14,803 bases of DNA from Acidobacteriota bacterium (GTDB lineage Bacteria; Acidobacteriota; Terriglobia; Acidiferrales; UBA7541). Numbering within the stretch: position 1 is the stretch's first letter; the number at the start of each line of letters is the position of its first letter. The notes under the pieces are model-generated. The model was not told the DNA's origin, did not search any database, and saw only the letters and a program-made list of their open reading frames with translations. Shown piece after piece: positions 1 through 7,077 of the stretch. The stretch is taken from assembly GCA_028876695.1 (NCBI GenBank), contig JAGWRH010000393.1:1-14803 (forward strand), in the 5' to 3' direction. The position numbers and the translations under genes are program-made.

Positions 1-1
1 C

Positions 2-589
2 GCCGACGCGTATGAGGTTCAGGTGCGGAGCGGCTCGCAGCAGTTCCGGGAGTATCCCGACGGGAAAAAGTGGGAGTGGACTCCGCCAATTCCGGGGGGA
101 CCGGTCGCTGGAGTTACTCCCAGTGACGACTGGTCGACGATGCCGTTATACATCGGGACCCAAGTCGGCGTAAAAATCCGCGAGGCCCCGTCGGCTAGCG
201 TCGATGGCCACCGAATTAGGGTATTTCAGTATCTAGGCAGCGCCGAGGATGAACCTTGTCGGACGGAAGACGTTCTTAACTTCGTGTTCTTCTCGCTCCA
301 TAAATACTTGGACACCACTCCTTACGGCGAGGTCTGGACCGACGAACACGAGAACCTTTTGCGCATGTCGCTGCATTGCGAGGATCATGCTTGGGGCTGG
401 GGAAACGGCGAGACTGTCGTAACGTACGGATGGCTCAAAAAGCCAGCCTTGGAACCTCGGCTCGTTCCCGTCAGCATCGTTTACAAGGTCTCCAGTAAGA
501 ATAAAACGTACTGGTGCCGGGGGCAGTTTGTGAATTATCGCGAGTTCGTCAGTCGGGCTCGGGTCTTGTCGGAGGCCGCCGTTAAGTGA
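2..589 (+). CDS. Hypothetical protein, probably exported, 5' end missing
   Basis: The reading frame is open to the left edge, so the gene is taken as 5'-truncated; 195 residues are visible. A GTG at 23 with GAGG five bases upstream could be a start, but coding potential continues before it. No catalytic motif or membrane segment is visible. The C-terminal half has a run of aromatic, beta-rich blocks (YGEVWTDE, VVTYGWL, YWCRGQFVNYREF). From memory these resemble the C-terminal part of a family of secreted acidobacterial hypotheticals that end in a similar 'surface attachment' beta module; this is recall, not a search. The gene converges on the beta-barrel gene, with stops 30 bp apart around a GC hairpin. 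The function is unknown. I am confident it is coding because of its length, codon use and clean stop. Confidence 0.75.
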   Translation, partial: ADAYEVQVRSGSQQFREYPDGKKWEWTPPIPGGPVAGVTPSDDWSTMPLYIGTQVGVKIREAPSASVDGHRIRVFQYLGSAEDEPCRTEDVLNFVFFSLHKYLDTTPYGEVWTDEHENLLRMSLHCEDHAWGWGNGETVVTYGWLKKPALEPRLVPVSIVYKVSSKNKTYWCRGQFVNYREFVSRARVLSEAAVK

Positions 590-600
590 TGCTTCCGCCG

Positions 601-616
601 CCCGCCTGCGGGCGGG
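601..616. terminator. GC-rich hairpin between convergent genes
   Basis: CCCGCC and GGCGGG pair around a TGCG loop. The hairpin lies between the stop of the left hypothetical (589) and the stop of the barrel gene (620). Neither side has a T-run, so this is a weak intrinsic terminator at best. It may be a dispersed palindrome of the same style as the one at 6228-6243. Confidence 0.35.
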
Positions 617-619
617 TGA

Positions 620-1324
620 TCAGAATTTGAAAACAATACCCGCGGAAATCTTTGGGCTGTACTGGTAGGTGCCGAAGAACCGGCTGCCGACGGCATCCAC
701 TTCCGCACGGTATCCCAGTCGGTGATAGCCTCGGGTGATATCGATGCCCCCGCCCGCTTCATAGGCGAATGCGTTCTGCCCGCCAAACGCGGTCTGCGGG
801 AGAAAGTGTGCGACGCCGGCCAGCCCGTGCACAAAAACCTGGATGCCTCTGTTCCCCGCCCAGCGCAGCTTTATTCCCCCCGCGGGAAAAGCAAATTTCG
901 ACATGGTTCCGGCTTGGTGCCCGATGCTCCCTTGCATGTCCCCTTCGATACCAATCCATCCGGCATGAGGGAAAAAGGTCAATCCCACGTCGAATCCATT
1001 TTCCGTATTGGTCAGGCTGGGAATTTCGTAGAACCTGAAGAACGTGTAGCCTGCGTACAGCTGGAAAGAATCTCCGTGGATAACGTTATAGACCTGGGGA
1101 AACTGCGCGGCCGCGGGTTCGCTCGACGCGGGCAGCGGGGCCGCGTTGGGTTTGGCGGGCGCCGCATCGGCCAGCAACACGGGAGGATCGGTGCTATCGG
1201 ACGCCATCGCAAACGCAATCGCGTGCTCCGGAGCCCTGGGAAGCTGAGGTCCGCTGGCGTTGGATTGTGCGCCGACTGTGGCTGCGAGCAGTACTACCCC
1301 AAGTACGACCGCGGAGTACTTCAT
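620..1324 (-). CDS. Small outer-membrane beta-barrel protein
   Basis: The 234-residue protein starts at the ATG at 1324 rather than the in-frame GTG at 1345. The ATG gives a clean signal peptide (MKYSAVVLGVVLLAATVGA, cleavage near residue 19-20) and has GGGGAG eight bases upstream. Residues about 25-75 form an Ala/Pro-rich linker. From about residue 85 there are alternating amphipathic strands rich in Gly and aromatics (QLYAGYTFFRFYEI, GFDVGLTFFPHAGWIGIEGDM, YEAGGGIDITR). The chain ends in a strand with terminal Phe (SAGIVFKF), the usual C-terminal signal for BAM-dependent insertion. It is therefore a predicted 8-stranded OmpA/OmpW-like barrel in the outer membrane. Its role (porin, adhesin or structural) cannot be told from sequence. 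It looks monocistronic, 171 bp after the formate dehydrogenase operon on the same strand. Confidence 0.8.
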   Translation of the reverse strand: MKYSAVVLGVVLLAATVGAQSNASGPQLPRAPEHAIAFAMASDSTDPPVLLADAAPAKPNAAPLPASSEPAAAQFPQVYNVIHGDSFQLYAGYTFFRFYEIPSLTNTENGFDVGLTFFPHAGWIGIEGDMQGSIGHQAGTMSKFAFPAGGIKLRWAGNRGIQVFVHGLAGVAHFLPQTAFGGQNAFAYEAGGGIDITRGYHRLGYRAEVDAVGSRFFGTYQYSPKISAGIVFKF

Positions 1325-1495
1325 CGCCTGATCTCCCCAATCCACGCTGCTCGTGAATCACTAATGCTAATGTGTACGACAACGGGAGCGCGTGTCCACA
1401 CGATTTTCCGGGAGTTGCGGAACGCGTAACATGAGATGCGGTCGCGCGCGTGTGCGTAACCGCCGCGCTTTCGGCTGCGAGGCGCAAAAGCGGCG

Positions 1496-2416
1496 CTACT
1501 TTTTCCTGGGTTTTTCGACTTCCACGAAGCGGTACCCAAAGCGGCCCTTGATGCACAAATTCCCGTGGGTCACGCTCTGGTCGAGCGGCGAGGTAATCTT
1601 GACGATGGAGCCGTCCTGCTCGTGAACAGTCAGAACGCAACCGACTCCGCAGTAAGGGCAGATCGTGTCGGTCTTCGTCTGGCGGGATTCGTTCCATGTG
1701 CCCGCCTGGCGCATATCGTATTCGCTCTTGAACATCAGCGCGCCCGTGGGGCACACCCCGATGCAGTTTCCGCAATAGACGCACGCCGAATTCGTGAGCG
1801 GCGTATCGAATTCGGTGCTGATATGCGCGTCAAAACCCCGCCCGGCCACGGCAATGGCGAACGTGTTCTGCGCATCCACACCGCAGGCTTCGACGCACTT
1901 GTAGCAAAGAATGCATTTCGAGTAATCGCGGACGTACAGGTCGTTATCGATCTTCGGCGGCTGTGCCACCGTCTCGGCTTTCGAACCGAACCGCTCCGGA
2001 TCGGCGCCGTAGCGCTTCGCGTAACCCGGGAACTGCGGCGCGGTGGAAACATCCACCGACGAAGCCAAAAATTCCAGCACCATCCGCCGGCTCAGCCGAA
2101 CGCGCTCCGAGTCCGTCTTGATCGACATTCCCGGCTCGGCCTTGCGCGAGCACGCCGGCACCAGGACGCGCGAGCCTTCGAGCTCCACAACGCACACGCG
2201 GCAGACGTTCACCGGCGCAAGCGTTTCCAGAAAGCACAGCGTTGGCGTATCGATGCCCAGCTGACGCGCCGCGTCCAGAATCGTCGAACCTTCCGGCACA
2301 GACACTTTCTGCCCGTCGATCGTAAGCTCCACCATGGCGCGCTTTCGCGGCGGAGGCGCTTCGGGCACCGGACCTCGCGGCACGGGAATTAGCGGCTTGG
2401 GCGCCAAATCGCTCAT
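1496..2416 (-). CDS. Formate dehydrogenase Fe-S subunit: NuoG-type N-terminal module carrying the detached [4Fe-4S] domain of FdhA
   Basis: The 306-residue protein starts at the ATG at 2416, which overlaps the stop of the NuoEF gene as ATGA, suggesting translational coupling. Domains in order: a Pro-rich N terminus (1-27); a plant-type [2Fe-2S] ferredoxin with Cys61, 72, 75 and 89; two [4Fe-4S] ferredoxin motifs, Cys168/171/174/178 and Cys212/215/218/222; and a molybdopterin-oxidoreductase Fe4S4 domain, Cys253/256/260 (CPYCGVGC) and Cys288 (NLCIKG). The chain stops at GRFGYRFVEVEKPRKK, where a normal FdhA would continue into its bis-MGD catalytic domain. That continuation is the separate gene at 4316-6217. 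The His/Cys cluster motif that FdsA and NuoG carry between the [2Fe-2S] and ferredoxin modules is absent. Inferred role: an electron wire between the Mo/W centre and the flavin subunit. No strong terminator is visible downstream. Confidence 0.88.
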   Translation of the reverse strand: MSDLAPKPLIPVPRGPVPEAPPPRKRAMVELTIDGQKVSVPEGSTILDAARQLGIDTPTLCFLETLAPVNVCRVCVVELEGSRVLVPACSRKAEPGMSIKTDSERVRLSRRMVLEFLASSVDVSTAPQFPGYAKRYGADPERFGSKAETVAQPPKIDNDLYVRDYSKCILCYKCVEACGVDAQNTFAIAVAGRGFDAHISTEFDTPLTNSACVYCGNCIGVCPTGALMFKSEYDMRQAGTWNESRQTKTDTICPYCGVGCVLTVHEQDGSIVKITSPLDQSVTHGNLCIKGRFGYRFVEVEKPRKK

Positions 2417-4290
2417 GAAAAAATACTCCATCGGTTCAACGCGGATTCCAGCGCGCTCGACGCCGTCTGCCCCAGTCCGCAGATCGAAGCATCGCGCATG
2501 GCCTGGCCCATCTCGCGGAGCATGCGCACTTCGGTTTCCGTTGTGCCCAGCGGCTTTTGTGCGATCAGCCGTTCGAGCGTCTCCTGCTGCCGCACCACGC
2601 CGACGCGGCACGGAACGCACTGGCCGCACGTTTCATCGCGGAAAAACCGCGCGATCCGCAGCAAGATCTTTTTCAAATCAACGGAGTCGTCGAACAACAT
2701 CACCACGCCCGACCCGAGCGTCGCGCCGATCGCGCGCGTCCCTTCAAACGTGAGCGGCACATCCAGCTCTTTCGGCGTCACGAACGCGCCCGCCGCGCCG
2801 CCGAGCAGCACCGCCTGCAATCTTCCGTTCCCTGCCACGCCGCCGGCCATCTGAATCAGCTCGCGCAGCGTACCGCCGAATGGCGTCTCGTAAACGCCCG
2901 GCCTGGCCACATGCCCGCACACGCACCACAGACGGTATCCCGCGGAATTCGTGGTGCCGATCTTTGCGTACGCGGTGCCGCCCATGCGAATGATTTCGGG
3001 AACGTTGATCAGCGTCTCCACGTTGTTCACCGAAGTCGGCTGGCGGAAGAGCCCCGCCTGCGTGGGGAACGGCGGCTTATTGCGCGGCTCGCCGCGATAT
3101 CCTTCGATCGAGTTGAACAGCGCCGTTTCTTCGCCGCAGATGTACGCGCCGGCGCCGCGCCGCAGCTCGATATCGAAATTCAGGCCGCGCCCGAGTATGT
3201 TTTCGCCGAGCAGTCCTGCTTTCCGCGCGGCGGAGATTGCGTGCGCGAGCCGTTCGGCCGCGAATGGATACTCGCCGCGCAGATAGATGTAGCCCTTCTT
3301 CGCGCCGGTGGCCAGCGCCGCGATGGTCATGCCTTCGAGCACCGCGAACGGATCGCCCTCCATGACCACGCGATCCTTGAAAGTTCCCGGCTCGGATTCA
3401 TCCGCGTTGCAGATCACGTAATGCGGGCGCCCCCGCTTGCGTTGGTTCAGCAGCGCTTCCCATTTTTTGCCGGTCGGAAACGCCGCGCCGCCGCGCCCCA
3501 GCAGCTTCGAATCGATCACCTCGCGCACCACCGCCTCGGGACCAATCTCGATGGCCTTGCGCAGCGCTTCATAGCCGTCCGATTTGCGGTATTCGTCCAG
3601 GCTCGTGGCGCTTGATTTTCCGAGTCTTCGCAGCAGCACCAGATTCGCGCTGCCCGCCTGCGGGATCGAAGCCTTCATGCTCAATGCATCGGACTCGGCG
3701 GGAAGTTTTCCATCGATTCCTTCGCGCAACAATTCTTCGATGCCATCGGCGGTCGCCGGCGCAAGCACGCGTTCGCGCGGCGATTTTCCGGCGGCGCTCA
3801 CCAGCGCCGCGGGCGCACGCTCGCACAATCCCAGGCACGGGCTGCGCAGCCACGCGGCCTTGCCGCCCATGCAGGGCTTCCCTGCCGGCCCGAGCTTGTT
3901 CTCGAGCTTGCGGCAAACCTCTTCGGAGCCTCGCGTCATGCAGGCGATGTCTTCGCAAACGTGCGCAACCACCGGCGGCCGTTTTGTCAATGAAAAGAGC
4001 TGATAAAAGGACGCGACGCCGTACACTTCCGCGGGCGGCAATCCGAGCCGCTGCGATATGTAGTTGATCGCGCCCGGGCTGATCCAGCCGATATGTTCTT
4101 GAACGGCATGCAAAGCAGGAAGGAGCTTGTGCCGGTGCGAACCTGCGTCGTGGCCGCCGAACGCGACACGCCCGTCCGATGCAACGTGGCGCTGCCCGCC
4201 GTCCCAGCCCGTTTCCGGGGCTCCGAGTTCCTGATCGACCGCTGCTTTTTCTTCAGCCGAGGGCTGGTCTGCGGTGAAATGAATATCCAA
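2413..4290 (-). CDS. NuoE-NuoF fusion: NAD(H)/FMN diaphorase subunit of formate dehydrogenase
   Basis: The 625-residue protein has a TTG start at 4290, supported by GGGAG six bases upstream and only 25 nt after the catalytic gene. Residues about 55-165 are a NuoE/thioredoxin-like [2Fe-2S] domain with Cys112, 117, 152 and 156. Residues about 235-625 are NuoF: GRGGAAFPTGKKW at 265-277 (FMN/NADH site), ICNADESEPGTFKDR at 293-307, GAGAYICGEETALFNSIEG at 379-397, and a [4Fe-4S] site with Cys555/558/561 (ETCGQCVPCRVG) and Cys604. NAD-dependent formate dehydrogenases of the FdsGBA type, and related hydrogenases, usually encode these as separate proteins or as comparable fusions. The role is to pass electrons from formate to NAD+, or the reverse during CO2 reduction, in the cytoplasm. 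It is translationally coupled (ATGA) to the Fe-S subunit. All metal ligands are intact. Confidence 0.93.
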   Translation of the reverse strand: MDIHFTADQPSAEEKAAVDQELGAPETGWDGGQRHVASDGRVAFGGHDAGSHRHKLLPALHAVQEHIGWISPGAINYISQRLGLPPAEVYGVASFYQLFSLTKRPPVVAHVCEDIACMTRGSEEVCRKLENKLGPAGKPCMGGKAAWLRSPCLGLCERAPAALVSAAGKSPRERVLAPATADGIEELLREGIDGKLPAESDALSMKASIPQAGSANLVLLRRLGKSSATSLDEYRKSDGYEALRKAIEIGPEAVVREVIDSKLLGRGGAAFPTGKKWEALLNQRKRGRPHYVICNADESEPGTFKDRVVMEGDPFAVLEGMTIAALATGAKKGYIYLRGEYPFAAERLAHAISAARKAGLLGENILGRGLNFDIELRRGAGAYICGEETALFNSIEGYRGEPRNKPPFPTQAGLFRQPTSVNNVETLINVPEIIRMGGTAYAKIGTTNSAGYRLWCVCGHVARPGVYETPFGGTLRELIQMAGGVAGNGRLQAVLLGGAAGAFVTPKELDVPLTFEGTRAIGATLGSGVVMLFDDSVDLKKILLRIARFFRDETCGQCVPCRVGVVRQQETLERLIAQKPLGTTETEVRMLREMGQAMRDASICGLGQTASSALESALNRWSIFS

Positions 4291-4315
4291 ACAACTCTCC
4301 CGTCAATTTCTCGCG

Positions 4316-6217
4316 TTAGTTCGCGCTGTGCTTCTCGATGCGGATCGCTGTGGCTTTGAATTCGGAGGTGCCCGATTTCGGATCGACCGCGTCGATGGTC
4401 AGGTCGTTCGTCGCCACCTGATCGTGGAAATGGCCGGTCAAAAACGCCAAGCCCGGCCGCAATCCCGGATCGAAACGCACCGGAGCGATCACCGATCCTC
4501 GGCGCGAACTGACCCGCACTTTCTCGCCTTCGCGCACGTTGTACTTCGTGCCGTCCTCGGGCGAAATATCGAGCGTCTCTTCGCGGCGCAGCGGCGAGGA
4601 AAATTTTCCGCTCTGGACGTTCGTATTGTAGGAATCGAGCCGGCGGCCGGTGGTCAGCCGGATCGGGTAATCCTTGTCGAGGCGATCGGCCGGCGGTTCC
4701 TGCTCCACGCAGCTGAACGGCGCGCGCGGACCGATCAAAGGATCGGCCCACAATCGCCCGTGCAAGAAAATTTCGCCCGGATGCGATTCGTCGTAGCACG
4801 GCCACTGGATTCCGCCCATCTCTTCCAAGCGTTTGTAGCTCATGCCCCCGTGCATGGGGCTCAGCGAGCGAACTTCGTCCCAAATGCATTCGGCTTTTGG
4901 CGGACCCCATTCGTGCCCCATGCGCCGCGCCAGGTCATATACGATTTCAATGTCGTCGCGAACGCCCGGCGGCGGCGGCACCGCCACGCGCACTCGCTGC
5001 ACGCGACGCTCGCTCGAAGTGACCGTCCCTTCGGTTTCGCACCATCCGGCCGCCGCGGGCAGCACCACGTCCGCCAGCGCCGCGGTTTCCGTGTAGAACA
5101 AATCCTGCACCACCATGAATTCCAAGCCGCCCATCAGCCGCTTGGCGCGGTTGCGGTCCGCTTCGGAATCCACCGGATTTTCGCCGAGGACGTAGAGGCA
5201 CGTCAGTTCACCGTGCTCCATAGCTTCGAACATGCCGCTCAAGTGCAGGCCTTTTTGCGGATCGATCTTGCGCCCGTAGGCAGCTTCAAATTTGGCGCGA
5301 ATCTCGTCGTTTTCCACATGCTGGAATCCGGGGAAGCGGTCCGGAATGGCGCCCATATCACCGCCGCCCTGCACGTTGTTTTGTCCGCGCAGCGGATTGA
5401 CGCCGCTGGCGTACCGCCCGATGTGCCCGGTAAGCAGGGCGAGATTAATCAGCGCCACCACGTTATCTACGGCGTTGTGGTGTTCGGTAATGCCGAGCGT
5501 CCAGCACAATTCGGCGCGCTCGGCCTTCGCGTAGGCGTGCGCGGTCTGGCGAATCGCTTCCGCGGGGACGCCGGTCTCGCGCTCGGCGCGCTCGAGCGTA
5601 TATTTTTCCACGTGCTTCTTGTACTCCTCGAAACCGCTGGTGGCATGTTCGATGAAGCGTTTGTGGGCAAGCCCGGCGGCGATAATCTCGCGGCCCATCG
5701 CGTTGGCAAGCGAGATGTCCGTCCCGACGTCGAGGCCCAGCCACGCGTCCGCCCATTGCGCCGAAGTGGTGCGCCGCGGATCGATCACATAGAGCTTCGC
5801 TCCTTTGCGCACGCCCTGGAGCAAGTGATGGAAGAAAATCGGGTGCGTCTCGCGGGCGTTCGAGCCCCATAGCAAAATTACGTCCGTATCCTCGATGGCG
5901 CGGTACGAGCTCGTTCCGCCGCCTGCTCCGAAAACCGCCGCCAGACCGGCGACGCTCGGGGCGTGTCAAGTACGGTTGCAGCTATCGATGTTGTTGCAGC
6001 CGATCACCGAGCGGACGAATTTTTGCGTCACGTAATTCAGCTCGTTGGTCGTCTTCGAGCAGCTGAACATCCCGAACGTCCGCGGCCCGTGCTTTGCCAC
6101 CTGGGCTTGAAAGCTCTTAGCCACGCGGTCCAGAGCCTCATCCCAGGAAACCGCATGGTGCGAGCCATTGGTGCGGACAAGCGGCTGCGTCAGTCTGCTC
6201 TTGAGTGCAATCGACAT
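4316..6217 (-). CDS. fdhA: Formate dehydrogenase catalytic subunit, selenocysteine-containing (UGA at 5966-5968)
   Basis: The 633-residue product is obtained if the in-frame UGA at 5966-5968 is read as Sec84. The context NNIDSCNRT-Sec-HAPSVAGL matches the active site of FdhF/FdhA selenoenzymes (E. coli FdhF: Sec140 followed by catalytic His). After the Sec codon the same frame continues without a break: VILLWGSNARETHP (MGD-binding), VVQDLFYTET, EGTVTSSERRVQ, and a C-terminal molydopterin-dinucleotide domain from about residue 520 (RLTTGRRLDSYNTNVQSG). The start ATG at 6217 is preferred: AGGTG lies eight bases upstream, while the in-frame ATG at 6283 has an anti-Shine-Dalgarno-like CCTCC before it. 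The protein lacks the N-terminal Fe4S4 domain of FdhF, which is encoded by the third gene of the operon. It is the first gene of the operon. No signal peptide or Tat motif is present, so it is cytoplasmic. The reaction is formate to CO2 at Mo- or W-bis-MGD. Confidence 0.92.
5936..5954 (-). promoter_or_regulatory. Bacterial SECIS hairpin for Sec84 of formate dehydrogenase
   Basis: On the minus strand CGTCGCC pairs with GGCGGCG (seven pairs, one U-G) around the loop GGTCT. The loop is the GGUCU apical loop that SelB recognises in E. coli fdhF mRNA. The spacing from the UGA (5966-5968) to the loop is 18 nt, the same as I recall for E. coli fdhF. The hairpin lies inside the coding sequence and encodes the conserved VAGLAA segment. 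Decoding needs selA/B/C/D elsewhere in the genome; none is in this window. Confidence 0.88.
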
Positions 6218-6219
6218 AA

Positions 6220-6243
6220 CAGGTTCACCTGCCGACCGGCAGG
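6220..6243 (-). promoter_or_regulatory. Two overlapping palindromes covering the fdhA ribosome-binding site
   Basis: CCTGCC-GACC-GGCAGG (6228-6243) and CAGGT-TC-ACCTG (6220-6231) share CCTG at 6228-6231 and cannot both fold. In the mRNA the Shine-Dalgarno AGGTG lies in the shared arm, eight bases before the ATG. This could tune initiation, or the first palindrome may be a dispersed repeat that landed here. Only the palindromes themselves are seen directly. Confidence 0.4.
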
Positions 6244-6403
6244 CGCCCTCCAGAAACAATTTTGCCACACGAGACGGGTCCATCCAAGGAGGAAACGCGG
6301 AAACCTGTGGAGCGGCGAAGCGCGCATGAAAGCGCTATTCGCCGCCCTCGAACGCGATCGCTCGCTGCCGCTCTCCCGCCATGGTTCGCGAGCGCTCAAC
6401 CGG

Positions 6404-6409
6404 TATAAT
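6404..6409 (+). promoter_or_regulatory. -10 element (TATAAT) of the DinB gene
   Basis: A perfect TATAAT lies 26 bp before the DinB start codon, giving a leader of about 20 nt that contains GGAGGA at 6423-6428. No good -35 box is seen 16-18 bp upstream. Confidence 0.45.
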
Positions 6410-6435
6410 ACTCTCTGATTTCGGAGGACTTTCGC

Positions 6436-6951
6436 ATGCCCAGCTCGCCTTCCTCATCCACCGCAAATCCTGGCACCTACGGTTTTCTGCTCGACACATA
6501 CGAAACCGAAATCCTGAAAATCACCGGCATCTGGCGCGCTTTCCCCGAAGACTCGTTGAGCTTCCGTCCCGCGCCGAAATCCCGCACCGTGCTCGAGCAG
6601 ATGGAGCATCAAGTTCAGTCCGAGGGACGGTGGATGTCCACGATGTTGGAAATCGATACCGGCGACCCGAATCCCGCGGAGAAAACCGCCCGCGGCTACA
6701 TCGAGAAATATCGCGGCGATGCCATGCGGCGCCTGGAAATCCTTCGCTCCAAATCCGACGGCTGGTGGCGCGGAACCGCTCAATTTTTCGACGTCCCCCG
6801 CTCGCGCGCCTGGATTCTTCTTCGCCGCCTCAATCACTCCACGCATCACCGCGGGCAATTGATCGTTTACCTCCGCGTGCTTGGCGCGCGCGTCCCGTCG
6901 GTGTACGGGCCCACGGCGGATACGGATGAGCGAGTGATTTACGAATTCTAA
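6436..6951 (+). CDS. DinB-family (DUF664-like) putative metal-dependent protein
   Basis: The 171-residue protein starts at the ATG at 6436 with GGAGGA seven bases upstream. It shows the DinB four-helix-bundle signature: a first metal-ligand His58 in EQMEHQ near the end of helix 2, and HSTHHRGQL at 134-142, supplying His134 and His138, at the start of the last helix. The C-terminal VPSVYGPTAD is also typical of the family. DinB/YfiT-like proteins bind a divalent metal and include thiol-dependent transferases; the substrate of this one cannot be told. It is divergent from the formate dehydrogenase operon and upstream of the thiolase on the same strand. The 126-bp gap and the thiolase's own possible -10 box leave it open whether the two are co-transcribed. 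Confidence 0.85.
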   Translation: MPSSPSSSTANPGTYGFLLDTYETEILKITGIWRAFPEDSLSFRPAPKSRTVLEQMEHQVQSEGRWMSTMLEIDTGDPNPAEKTARGYIEKYRGDAMRRLEILRSKSDGWWRGTAQFFDVPRSRAWILLRRLNHSTHHRGQLIVYLRVLGARVPSVYGPTADTDERVIYEF

Positions 6952-6965
6952 GTGACGTGCGTCAC
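6952..6965. promoter_or_regulatory. Palindrome upstream of the thiolase gene (possible operator)
   Basis: GTGACG-TG-CGTCAC starts directly after the DinB stop codon and about 25 bp before a TACAAT box at 6990-6995 that could be the thiolase -10. Short palindromes at this distance are often repressor sites. There is no T-run, so a terminator is unlikely. The regulator is unknown. Confidence 0.3.
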
Positions 6966-7077
6966 GGCCCGCGGCTGGCTCCGAATTGGTACAATCGCGC
7001 TTCGCGGTCAGGCGCGCAACCGCCCGGTATTCGAGCCACGAGGCGCATCCGCGCGATGACGATTTTCGGAGGGTCCG

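Noticed and set aside
4316..6283. Formate dehydrogenase as a pseudogene broken by a nonsense mutation
   Set aside because: The stop is UGA, exactly at the Sec position of FdhF, the frame continues unchanged, and a SECIS hairpin with the right loop and spacing follows.
6217..6283. Earlier fdhA start at 6283
   Set aside because: No ribosome site before it, and the added residues encode the palindrome. The start at 6217 has AGGTG at proper distance and fits the family alignment.
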